NCBI GenBank assembly: GCA_026261815.1
Contig: JAMPIT010000434.1
Coordinates: 15,745,001-15,809,000, forward strand
DNA length: 64,000 nucleotides
Source of the DNA: Monarcha castaneiventris obscurior
Lineage: Eukaryota; Chordata; Aves; Passeriformes; Monarchidae
Direction of reading: 5' to 3'
Shown here: positions 1 to 10,754 of the stretch, in pieces
How positions within the stretch are numbered: the first letter of the stretch is position 1
Layout of the letters: each line of letters starts with the position of its first letter
The notes under the pieces: model-generated
Databases searched by the model: none
The model's input: the letters and a program-made list of their open reading frames with translations, nothing else
What the model was told of the DNA's origin: nothing
Made by a program: the position numbers and the translations under genes

Positions 1-30
1 CACAAGGAAAACTTTAATTTGTTCTTACAG

Positions 31-84
31 GCCCTCTCCACGACCTTGGTGGGAACAGTAGTAGGATTTCATTCTGGAAGTTCT
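31..84 (+). CDS. candidate 54-nt coding exon, unidentified
   Basis: A pyrimidine-rich acceptor (tttgttcttacag, ending at 30) precedes 54 nt that are open in phase 0 and end at a GTAAGG donor at 85. The 18 codons read ALSTTLVGTVVGFHSGSS. A second frame is also open, and the third has a stop. The piece is short, sits at the window edge and has no recognisable family, so it could easily be a chance pseudo-exon. Sequence upstream of the window would be needed to place it in a transcript. Confidence 0.14.
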
Positions 85-2816
85 GTAAGGAGCTATTAGT
101 ACTGGCACTCAGGGATCTTTCTCTGGACACAGAGGCTTTTCAAGATTGTACATCCCCATACTTTATGCTGTTATCCTTTCAGTCCACAATACAACTCCCA
201 TTGATCTCAGTGGGGATGGCTGACAGAGAGCAGTACTGAAAAGCACACTGTAGTGTAAGCACTGGAATACATTTACCTGATTCCCTACAGAAAATGGCCT
301 TTGTTCCCTAAACTGTACCTGCCTGAAGAGCCCTCCCCTCTTATTTATGTGTGATAACCTCCCCAACAAGAGCAGAGGGAACAGAGCTGCCTGCTGACCT
401 GTCAGAGGAGGCACCCACTGATGGCTGGCTTGTTACTGCCATGCACAATGAACAGTGCTTGAGTTCAGACTGGCTTTCCCTCAGGGACTAATTTGAGCCT
501 GTATTTTCTATCTAGTCAACATTTTAAGAAACCGTTTAAGAGAACACTTAAAAAAACCTAAGGAACTCAACTAGTAGAAAGGAGACTTCCCCTCCTCTCA
601 GGTTTGACTGAAGCTGGCCAAAACACTCAGCGTTGCTTGTGTTGATTGGGAGGAGAGAACAGGCGTAAAATATGGTCTCATAAGCTTCACTTCCTCAGCA
701 AGCCAGGATAAAACTTTCAGGTTTAGTTAACACCACCAAATCCCATGCAGTCACTAGGATTGCCCAGGAAATATTCTCTACCTCCAAAACTATCTAAAAA
801 AACCCAAGTAACATCAATCTCATCACGACATGAAGCAATTCTGTCCAGCCTCTAGCTCTTGCTCTGAATGATGTAATTTTCAAATGTATTTTCTCCCTGT
901 CCTACTCTTTGTCTTAACTGCTTCGAACTCCTTGTTTAATAACAGCAGATTAATAATGCATCTGAAAAAGAGGAATTAGGATGGATTTCATTAATGCTAA
1001 AAACTTGCCTATGTTCTCACCATACTAATATACTATAAGTAAAACATTTTTAATGCCAAATCTTGGGCTTACGAAACACTGAATTATTTTGCTCCAAATC
1101 CCTGTCAACTTTCCATTAATTACTGATAAATCAAGCATGCTAAAATGGTGCAGCAAATAATCTCCTCCCATTTGGAACATGTGTGCTCTCTTTGGGACTG
1201 GCCTATTTACAACAGCTATGATGTTCCACAGGCTTGGAAAGAACATGGGATTTCTTTCCTTCATGCTCTGAAAGCATTCAGATTTTTTTTTAAGGTACAA
1301 TTTTTTTAAACTTACTGTTTTCCTACATTTCCCACCACAGGCTTGCATCTTTTTTTCCTTTGATCTGAGTATAGACCAACCCTCCACAGGCAAAGAATCC
1401 CCTCTCCTCCACGTGTGGATGGATATTTTAACTTGGCTCCCAATTGTTATAGATGTGTCAGGTTCGGATATCTAATCTCTGGGAGACTCTGCTCTCTGCA
1501 TCAACACTCATTCAACTGATAACATTATTCACTATTTATTTATAAGACATGAAAATTTGAATTTGTGGCCTAAACCTGAGTCTGTCCATTTGTGCTTAGA
1601 TACAGAACTATTCCACTCAGAAAGAGGAATCTTCTGCTTTTAAGGAACAACAATTACTAATTTATTGTTGCTGAGATCTTAATTCTTGTTCAGTACCTGT
1701 GGAGAATTGGTAAAGGAAACAGATGTCAAATGACAGGTTGTGCTGTGTGCTCTGCCCACAGAAAATGCGGTCTCTTAAATGTTTCCAGGTGAAGACCTGT
1801 CTCTTTCAATCCCTTCTCTTTTGCCAGGAAATCCCAGGATCAGTTCTAACAGCAGCTGGACTCGTGGCCATCCCATCTACATTTCTGTTACGTGGCACTA
1901 ACAAGCTATTTCTGTCTGGCTGTACAGATACAGCCAAGTAAAACACATTGAACAACATCTTGATTCAAATAGAAGAGAAGGCTGCAGAACTTGATACATT
2001 TTTCACAGAAAAACAGGGGAAAATTCCTTGTACCAGTTCAATGTGAAAAAATAAATAAGAGTGAATCAAAACAAAAATGTTTGGAATTGATTCTAAAGTA
2101 TCTGAAGACATGAAAGTCATTAATATTTATGACATCAAATATTAGTTATATTTGATGTCTAACAAAGAGTTGTCTGTTTCATTGGAAATAGCTTTCTTAT
2201 TTTGTCATGAATACAGAGGCAGCCTTATTAATAAAACAAAATACCGTAAAGGAAAACAAGCAGAGACTGAAGGTTCTGCTAGTTTTTAAGGGTTTGTATT
2301 CTGCTATGTTATGTACTTATTTTTGATGGTTTTCCCCTTAAATTATGAGCTTGGGGAAAGAGAAGAAAATAACTTGAGTGTAAAGTTTAAACTGCTTATA
2401 AATAAGACAGATATGTTTGAAGCCGAATTGCCTTGTCTGGGGAAAAAAAGAGCTACTACAGAACACACTTGAGGATCATAAATCAGTCCACACACACAAT
2501 CCCTGAAGTCACCAAGTGCAGCATTGCCCCAGCTGTGGATACAGTCCTGGATATTGTAGCACGTGTGATCCCAGAGCCTGAGCAGGACTGGCTGCTGGGG
2601 AGCCCGAGGCCCAGCTGTGTTGGCTAAAATGTGTCTGCTCACAGCTACCACATCTCTGGCTTTTGTGGTTCAGAGACAGGACAATCAAAACAGAAACGCA
2701 CTCCTACAACTTAGGAGCCTAGGTAGGTTAATACTCAACTCATTCATGGACTCCCAAAGTGCCCGTAAGGTCTCGCATGGGAAAAAGTATTAGAGCAGAT
2801 GTGATCTCAGGACATT
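85..2816. other. anonymous AT-rich non-coding DNA
   Basis: I see no convincing gene here. Open frames are short and lack splice context. The one structured item is a perfect inverted repeat at 2131-2159, listed separately. A decent acceptor (ttctcttttgccag) near 1828 has no matching donor in an open frame. Confidence 0.6.
2131..2159. repeat. perfect 12-bp inverted repeat (hairpin)
   Basis: The arms gacatcaaatat (2131-2142) and atatttgatgtc (2148-2159) are exact reverse complements around a 5-nt loop (tagtt). The stem is too short for a microRNA precursor and AT-rich. It could be a palindromic protein-binding site or chance. Confidence 0.75.
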
Positions 2817-3612
2817 GCAGAATCGTAGGTTGGAAAAGACTTCTAAGATGGAGTCCAGTCTTCACAGAGCACTGTCAAGCCCACCTCTAAACCATGTCCC
2901 TCAGTGCCACAAATACACATCTTTCAATGTCTCCAGGTGAACCCTCCACCACTTCCCCTGAGGAGCCTGTGCCAGTGCTTGGCAATGCTCTCCATGAAGA
3001 AGTTTTCCCTAATACTCAACCTAAACCTGCCCTGGCACAACCTGACTCCATTTCCTTTCATCCTGTCACCTGCTACCTGGGAGATGAGGCCAATCCCCAC
3101 CTGGCTACAACCTCCTGTCAGGGAGCTGTAGAGAACAATAAGGTTCCCCCTGAGCCTCCTTTTCTCCAGGCTAAGCACCCCAACTCCCTCAGCTGCTCCT
3201 CACAGGACTTGTGCTCCAGACCTCCCTCTGGACTCTAGGGAGTTCAGCCCTTCTCTGGACATGCTCCAACACCTCAGAGTCCTTATTTTCATGAGAGGCC
3301 CAGAACTGGACACAGCACTCGAGGTGTGGCCTCACCAGCGCCCATCACAGGGGGATGGTCACGGCACAGGTCCTGCTGGACACACCATGGCTGGTACAGG
3401 CCAGGTGCCATTGGCCTTCTTGGCCACCTGGGCACACCTGGCTCATGTTCGGCTGCTGTTGACCTTCTCCCCCAGGGCCTTTTGCAGCTTTCCAGCCCCT
3501 CTGCCCCAGCCTGTGGCACTGCAGGGGTTGTTATGATGCAAATGCAGGAGCTATCTCTGGGCCTTGCTGAACCTCATACAATCGGCCTCAGCCTGTTGAT
3601 CCAGCCTGTCCA
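2817..3612 (-). mobile_element. CR1 LINE 3' fragment, minus strand
   Basis: This is a degenerate, 5'-truncated copy of the avian CR1 non-LTR retrotransposon. Read on the minus strand it runs from the C-terminal part of the reverse-transcriptase ORF to the 3' tail at the low-coordinate end (aatcgtaggttggaaaagac, the complement of the usual CR1 end). A minus-strand frame at 2924-3178 still shows the CR1 C-terminal signature: LSLEKRRLRGNLIVLY, then GGCSQVGIGLISQVAGDR, then the QGRFRLSIRENFF region. Family consensus residues are changed at many sites and the frame is interrupted elsewhere, so the copy is dead. The short frames read on either strand over this interval derive from the element and are not host genes. 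The high-coordinate end near 3612 is where similarity fades and is approximate. Confidence 0.93.
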
Positions 3613-5354
3613 TACAACCATTTTCCCGTACCCAGACAGTCTGAAACAGGCCTAGACTGCCTTGAAAGTGCTTGTATACCGTCTTTGAGCTTGCAAAGGG
3701 TTTTACAACACCCTATGATGCTCCAGTATCTAAGTATCTTTGTAGCTGGTATTTCTGACACATGACCTACATATTCTTTGCTGCAAATATTGTATGTTGG
3801 GCCCCTTGTGCCTGTTCCCCATAATGAAACCAGTGCCATTTGCCAAACTCACAATAATACTGTGCAATTGTGTGCACAAATGCTTGTGAAGAATTTGAAT
3901 CCTGTGGTAGGAGGAATCACAGCAGTATCTAAAAGTTTGAAAATAAGGAACCTCTGGGAAATGCGAACCTCAGCTACAGGAAGCTTCAGGCTCAGAAAAC
4001 AGCACAGAGCTGATGAGCTTCAGATGGAACTCTCTTATCACAGAGGGCCTGTACAAAGACCAGCACCTGGAAGAAGTGAAATAAAAGGGGAGAAACTTGC
4101 CCTGAGTAGCTGCCTGAACCCTAGAAAGCTGAGCTAAAGAAGATGCAAGTAAAGAGAGTACAAAATCTCTAAACAGGACAGCTCAATACCTCAGACCTGC
4201 ACTTTCCTACTGTGACCTCAGAAAAGAAGACAGGAAGCTCTCTGGCAGTACTTAGTTTGTTCCAGCCAGGGCCAGGCTCTGAGCTACAGCAAGTGCCCTC
4301 ACCAGCCAGAATTGCTCTTACTGTGCCCTGGCTGCCACTTAGATTGATCTGTGTATTTTATGTCTTCTCTCTGGGTAAGCAGAAAGGTTCTTTTGGGTCG
4401 GTACCCTATGTAAATTAGAATACATGAATAAATTGGAAAGCTTATATAATTATCTATGTACAAAGGAAGCATGACAGTTGCTTTGAATAGAAAAATAATT
4501 TTGTGAATGAATCAAATTCCAGTAAAAAAAGATGTTGCACCTGCAGTACACTTAGCCTGATGACTTCACCGAGTTTGCTGACCATTAACCATATTATAAT
4601 CTTTAAAATATAATTAATTGGTCAGTTGCAAAATTCCAACAGCATAGTAGGAGCACAATGCATCTCGTTTCTGAGGTCAAATGCAGTAAGCTGGAATTTT
4701 GCCAGGGCAGGGAATGTCATGGTGTAGATTAAAATAGTCTGTGCTTTAAGGCTTGCATTTGACTCTGTGTTTTGCAGATATGGGTTGGACCTGCACAACT
4801 GAGGAAAAAGAGCCCACAAAAGTCCTGTTTGTTGGTTACATTGTGAGGGCTCATGAGAAAGTGAACCAGCACATAAGCCAGGTGTCACTGTCAGTGTGGG
4901 ACATTTCACCAGCAGATGAGTAACTAGGCCAAAACCTGGTCCCACTTCTTTTTCGTGGTTGAATGGCTTCTGGGTATAACTCTGATGGCTGTGCATCATG
5001 AAATCTCTTCTTAGGGTATCCATCATGACATAAATGCTGATAGATACTTTAAACTCATGGAAAATCCTGCACTATTTCTCAATACAGTGAGTATGCTCTC
5101 ATGAAGAAACAGGGTCAGAAACTACCACTACATAAATCTGGTATGGAGGAACGATCAGGAAACTGGAAATGTCCTTCTGCAAGCTGAATCATACATGTCC
5201 CAGCAGAACTGCAGTGCGGTAGCTGTGTAAATTCCTTTAATCTGGCAGTGGTTTTCATCTCTGTTGCTGAGGAAAGCTGATGCTGTAAGTGCTTTTAGGA
5301 CACATCTAAGTAATATTTGCTGGGCTTGCTTATTTATTTACCATTGTTTTTCAA
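3613..5354. other. anonymous non-coding DNA
   Basis: No supported gene. A minus-strand frame of 134 codons (4622-5026) and a plus-strand frame of 119 codons (3778-4137) have no matching pair of splice sites and no recognisable motif. Their lengths are not surprising for DNA of this composition. Confidence 0.5.
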
Positions 5355-5819
5355 GTGTGTGGATTTCTTACCTGGTGCACGCATGCAGACACAAACAGAG
5401 GGATAATAAAAGAGAAAGACAAAGCCAAGTCAGCCCCTCTGTTGAACCAGCAGATGTTTGCAGTGGAATTGCCAGTGTTTCACTGGTCTGAAACCAGCCC
5501 TGTGCCAGCCAGGTTTGTCACTGTTTGCACAGCACGGACTCTCACTGCAGTCACCAGGTGCAAGGAACACAGGACCCTGCCCTCTCAGAACCTGGAGGAA
5601 GCAAACATCTGTGGGGACTTGGAGAAGGCTGGGAGATCTAAGAAGAATATAGCAAAAAGGACGGACAACCTGATATCCGTGCAGGATTTAGAGGGCTCAG
5701 ACTTAAACCAGACCAGCAACAGGAGTTGGAATTCTGCATACCAGAAGACATTAATCTTGAAGTTTTGGTTTACACATCTTCCTGAGCAGATGGCAATGTC
5801 AAGTGCAGAAAATAGATAA
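5355..5819 (+). CDS. 154-codon ORF / candidate terminal exon, unidentified
   Basis: An ATG-initiated frame runs 154 codons to TAA at 5817-5819. Inside it an acceptor (ggactctcactgcag, ending at 5550) could begin a terminal exon at 5551, in phase 1. From there the frame encodes a hydrophilic, charged segment (for example NLEEANICGDLEKAGRSKK) ending MAMSSAENR. About 100 nt after the stop lie two AATAAA signals (5921 and 5934), which fits a 3'UTR. There is no recognisable domain, signal peptide or membrane segment. It could be the last exon of a plus-strand transcript, a lineage-specific or non-coding transcript, or a chance frame. Coding is favoured only weakly, since no upstream partner exon was found. 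Confidence 0.25.
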   Translation: MCGFLTWCTHADTNRGIIKEKDKAKSAPLLNQQMFAVELPVFHWSETSPVPARFVTVCTARTLTAVTRCKEHRTLPSQNLEEANICGDLEKAGRSKKNIAKRTDNLISVQDLEGSDLNQTSNRSWNSAYQKTLILKFWFTHLPEQMAMSSAENR

Positions 5820-5840
5820 CTGTCCAAAAAAACTGTATAG

Positions 5841-5883
5841 CTTTTTGTTTTGTTGTTTGTTCGTTGTTGTTTGTGTTTTTTTT
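5841..5883. repeat. T/G-rich simple repeat
   Basis: A low-complexity tract of (TTTG)/(TTG) units ending in a run of eight T. It lies between the stop codon at 5819 and the AATAAA signals of the neighbouring candidate terminal exon. Confidence 0.8.
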
Positions 5884-5920
5884 AATAGAATGAAAATGAA
5901 ACTCTGATTCCATCTTTATC

Positions 5921-5939
5921 AATAAAACTTTACAATAAA
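5921..5939 (+). terminator. tandem AATAAA polyadenylation signals
   Basis: AATAAA occurs at 5921-5926 and again at 5934-5939, about 100 nt beyond the stop of the 154-codon ORF. The position suits 3'-end formation of a plus-strand transcript. AATAAA is common in AT-rich DNA, so alone it proves little. Confidence 0.25.
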
Positions 5940-8900
5940 AATTATGGAAGAAATTTTTTAAATGGCTCAGTTTAACTTTGTCCATCAACTTCCTAACTGA
6001 GAACTAGCTTTGACCTAGACACTGCTATTGGCAGTATTGCTGGGCATCTCCGAGCAATGAGAGCAGTGACTGAGATGTTGCTTCAGTGCTGGCAGGAGAG
6101 CCCTTATATGCAACTGTAAGAAATTTGCCAGGGAGTTCCACTGGCACAGTATTTCCCCCCACCAAAACTGCACCCAAATGGTACCACCTGAGTCCTTCAG
6201 GAAGATCAGCATGTCTCAACTTCAAGTTTCTTTCTGCAGTGAAACCAATGACAATTTTATCTATCCACCATTCAGGAATGGGCCCAAAGCCTCCTTTGCT
6301 TTGGCCTGTTCTGGGATGGAACAAGGTCCTGCTGTGAGCTGAAAGGCCCCTTTGCATATGTTTCCATGAGCCTTTTGCAAGGCAAGACAGAAGATGCTCC
6401 CTGAAAAAGCCCCTAATTCTAACCTAACTGGCTGAGAAAGAGTCTGCAGTTTGCACACAGTGTTCTGCTGGGCATAAGAAATTGTAAGGCCAGGTATTGG
6501 CTGTATATTTTGTGTGTGAGGATGTGTGCAAGGGAATGTCTCTGTGTGCGTGTGTAGGGATACTCCTAGAATTCGTTTTGTTTTTAAAGTGTCCTAGAAA
6601 TTTAACTAAACTCTCACATGGAATCAATTTAAAATAGAAGACCTAGCACAGCTTTACTTGTATATCTTTCTTATGCATTTGTCCAATCAAAATGATAATG
6701 TAGACAAACTGTGGACTGCAAAGTGTATTATCCAGCAATATCTCATTATTATGCAAAAAATCAGATATTCACAGCAACTGTCTCATCTATTTATTGTTTG
6801 GTTACTCATCTGGAAATTTTAATACTTTCTTCAGGGGCAGGGGCTGGCAATAAAAAAATAGATCTATATATCAAACCTTTAACTTCCAGCCATCATTGTG
6901 TGCCATAATACAGATGGAGTAGCTATCAGCTCTCTTTACCGTGTTGGTTTATTTACTTCAACTAAGAATAAAGATTTAAAGAGAATACAATAACAAAGTC
7001 CACTGCAAGCTAAATTTTTGTGCTCCAATGCGGAAAAAACCTTGACTAACAACAACAATAATAGAAAGTAATCGATATGCATCTCTATGACTAATTAATT
7101 TATGAAAACTATAGACCCAACCTTAATAACCTTCAAACTTCCCTGTTTTTTCCAAGTACATCAGTGGGTCCACTGAAACAGATCACCAGGCCTGCACCTC
7201 TGTATGAGTAGGTCACTTTTGGCTGCAGCAGCATTATTAATTAAATTAAATTTTGCTCCTTAGTTTAGTGAAACATGGAATGAAGTGCATGTCTTACTCC
7301 AAGCACATGACTGGTCCTATTGAAATCTCCAGCAGGGTTACACATTATCTTCAAAAGGGTCACAGCTCCAAAAGAGGGAATTCAATACAAAAGAATACAC
7401 AACTGTTGGGAAGCACTTCATTCTTGTCACCAAACTCGGCATCTGCAATTGCAGCAGGAAGAAAGTGGCTTTTGCAACCTGAGCTTGTAAAAGCATTTGA
7501 ACTGCTATCATGTCACTAGAGCTCCATATACCAAGTACTAATGATATCAGAACAGGATTCTATCTTCTGAAAATGAATAAAGCTTGGTTTTAAGGGTACA
7601 GCAGGTTTTTCTCCAGTCATATACAAGAAATGTATGATTGAGGAAGATCAGCCAGATTAAATCAGAGAGTTAGGTGGGAAACTGCTGCCCCACACACTGT
7701 TTCTTAGCGCCCTTGCCATAAAAAATCTTTCACCTGTAGTGGGGCAGGCCTGAAAGAAAGCAATAAAACTCCATGAGTAGTTCCCCTAGCTACATGCATA
7801 CAGCTGATTGTCATTTCACATCCACAAACCAGACTTTATTGTGACAGCTGACTTGGAATTGCCATATACCTACAGAAGAATGGAAATTTGAGGAGGAGAT
7901 GTGGAAGAGTTTCAAGGAAGAGTGTGAATACTAACCTATTCCAATGTAATTCAGATTCTTCCTGGTTATGTACTTGGAGTAAAAGAAAATCTAGTTTATA
8001 TTTACTGCTTTGTTTTGCAAATTAATTAATGTAGAACTTAGAACCTGAATAAAATAATAGTGAACATTATGTATTTACTCCCCGCACCTTGAAGTATTAC
8101 AAAATGAAATGATCCCTATGCTTTTGCAGATTCCCATTGAAATCAAACTGTGTTGCTACAGGCTTTTAAACACAGCAAATAATTCACAGGATCTTCACTT
8201 TAATTTTTTAAAATGAGACTTGCTCTATATGTTGCTTTCTGCTGGAAAACCTGCTGACAGAGTTGGCGTGCTGGTACAACCTAAACAAAGCACACCATGT
8301 CAGAGTATTCCAGTCTCTGTTATTGCCCACACACTTCTGCCTGCCAAGCATGTACTTTTCTTAAATCTTCATTTTCTTTAGATTGCAAAAAAATACCAAA
8401 GGGTTTTTCATTTCCATAACCTATTTTTGGTTGCAGTGAGCAAACAATAATCACTGAAATGTAACATTTAAAAGCCAGTCCTTCCAAGCTAACTCACAGC
8501 TCTCCTATTTGTTCCTGATGCTCTTCAATAGAAGTGATCAGTCAAGAAAGGATGCATTTGCCTTGGGGGGTTACTTAGTTTGGCAGCCAGGAGCTCTGAA
8601 AAACTTGTTCTATGTCTTAAAAAAGAATCTAATGGCATTGCTTGAAACTGGTTGTGAAACAGCAAGTGATTGATGGCGTTATTACCATCTACTGCTTCTG
8701 TTTACCCCAAATTAATCTCAAGTAGAGCTCCTAGTAAATAATCTAGCTGTAGATATTCACTATCCTTAGTGAAACCAGGAGTGAAATTCCCCTCTCTGGA
8801 AAGAAGGAAGGGATGGGGAGAAGATGTTTTAAGATTTAGTTTTATTTCTCACTACTGTCAAAACAGAAACTGTTCGTTTGATACAAACAACTGGTCTCAA

Positions 8901-10514
8901 TTTTACATGAATCTTCTTACTATAGTAGTGCAAGTCAAAGAATAGGTCAACTAATTTATGGTCAGAAGAGGGTTAGAAATGTAAAAGTTTAAAGAAGAAT
9001 GCAAATGCATCTCTTTCATCCAGATGATATGCCCAAGTGTATATTCAGCGTGTGGGATGATCCCAGCCACAGCACTGTTTTAGGATATGTTACAACAGGC
9101 AGGTGGGAGTTGTATTTCTATGCTTTCAACTCACATAAACACCAGTAATTAATGTAACTTCACCATGTCGCAACAGAGAAAGCAGAGGAAGATTCCCCCA
9201 GTACTATTTTCCCATACAAACTGCTGAAGATATGCAATAATGGCTGAAAGCAATCTTTTATTATCTCTAAATAACTTCATATGTAATGATGCCTTTTTAT
9301 TTCTGCTTATAGATTCTGATCTTTGATTTGCTCAGTACCCATTTTGTCACCTAGCAGTACAACCTTTCAGCTGATTCCCCAGGACAATTTGAGGGAAGGT
9401 AAACAGTTGGGTTGCTATTTTCTTGATTCTGCTAATTCTGTTCTTTTGTGAGGGTTTAAAAAGCTGCAGGAGTGGTGAGCAAGTTCTCTGATGATTAGAT
9501 GTGCAAGTGTAAGATACAGAGCTGTTGAATTCACCCCTTGGAGCAATGCTGTCTTCAAATACCTTTGATACATATGCCGTGCATGGGCTCTTGGTTGCTG
9601 GTGCTGAGAACCTTCTGTTAGAGTGGCACTGTGCCCAGCCAGAAGGCAGCTAAACCCATTTCATTCACCCCTGTGTGTCAGACAGGGGCATTCACAGGAG
9701 CTGTGCTGTGTCCTCTGGTTTCAATCCCCTTCCCTACACCAATAAAGTCCCGTTGGTTATATAAGCTGATTCTTTCTTTATCCCACGTGTTAACACTTCC
9801 ACGCTAAAATAGGAATCTCTGACCCATGGAGAAAGACAGACAGAGGGTTTGAAGGCACTGGTGGCTGCCAAAGAGACAGGCTGTGAGAAGGCAGGCACTT
9901 GGGAGACCTATTGAAACCAGATGGCTTGTCAAAACATATGCTATATAAGAGCACAGCCTGCAGGCACCGAGAGGAAGACAAGCCCATGGCAAACAATGGC
10001 ATCAAGGCATGACTGAAATCACACAGGAACCACTGCAATGAAGAGTAAAGCCTAAACTGCAGATTCACCCAAGGAAGTGCAGATGAGATTAAATCTGTTC
10101 CAAAGTGCATATTAAAATTCATTCCCCAAAGAGGAGATAGAGAGAGATGCCACATTTGCATGCCAGCAAATTTTCAACTTTCTAAAATCTGGCTCTTTCT
10201 ACATGGAATAAACTGGTCATATACTATGAGCACAAGCCTTTTAATTAATTTTCACTGTAACTGAAGACTTTGCTTTCTATCATAAAATGTGAAAATCAAG
10301 GGTTGCCACAGAAGACCCCAGGAAAAAAAAAAAAAACAACCTAAGAACAGTGTCAAGCACCAAATATTTGAACAAATCTTAAAAGTTAGATTGATGCCAC
10401 ATATTCAATACGTTGTTCATTTCTCTTCATAACCTACCTTAGATTAAATAGTGTGCAAACATGTAATGTAGTTTGGATGCAATGAATACACAGGAGCATA
10501 ATCATTCCTATAGC
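5940..10514. other. anonymous AT-rich DNA, possible regulatory stretch near 8.7 kb
   Basis: No gene is supported. 6515-6560 is GT-rich low-complexity sequence. Around 8640-8765 the sequence has the look of a conserved regulatory element (see findings). A 14-base run of A lies at 10323-10336. Near 9740 an AATAAA and a TATATAAG occur within 25 nt, but there is no neighbouring coding or LTR structure to go with them. Confidence 0.55.
10323..10336. repeat. poly(A) tract, A14
   Basis: A homopolymer of 14 A. No retrocopy is recognisable upstream, so it is listed as a simple repeat only. Confidence 0.9.
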
Positions 10515-10553
10515 CATGGAATTATAGAATGGTCTGGGCTGGAAGGGCCTTTC
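10515..10553 (-). mobile_element. short CR1 3'-end remnant
   Basis: The stretch catggaattatagaatggt followed by ctgggctggaagggcct matches the reverse complement of the CR1 3' terminus (usual form: catagaatggtttgggttggaaggga). Only about 40 bp are recognisable. It is a degraded stub of a minus-strand CR1 insertion. Confidence 0.7.
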
Positions 10554-10632
10554 ACCAAGTCTCTTCCTGTGTGTATCTCTGGAAGTGGTTTCTGTGGTAG
10601 GAGATAACCACACTAACAGCTCCATGGGGCAG

Positions 10633-10731
10633 CAACAACAATGAAACAACACCAAAGAAACAATGAGGGGGCAGATATTCCTTTCAAATAAAACAACAAC
10701 AATGAAACAACACCAAAGAAAGAATGAGGGT
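10633..10731. repeat. 38-bp direct repeat at 61-bp spacing
   Basis: Two nearly identical copies (10633-10670 and 10694-10731), each starting caacaacaatgaaacaacac and continuing caaagaaa(c/g)aatgaggg, are separated by 23 nt of unrelated sequence. They differ at about one base. This looks like a recent local duplication. It makes the overlapping minus-strand frame internally repetitive (two FLWCC/FFGVV-like hydrophobic blocks), so that frame is not evidence for a gene. Confidence 0.9.
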
Positions 10732-10754
10732 GGGGCCAAAGGACCAGCACCAGA

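Noticed and set aside
2894..3655. Several overlapping 70-114 codon frames on both strands
   Set aside because: They lie almost wholly within the CR1 fragment 2817-3612 and reflect its residual coding bias.
9735..9770. AATAAA and TATATAAG close together, suggestive of an LTR or promoter
   Set aside because: No LTR boundaries, no paired LTR and no transcript structure could be recognised around them.
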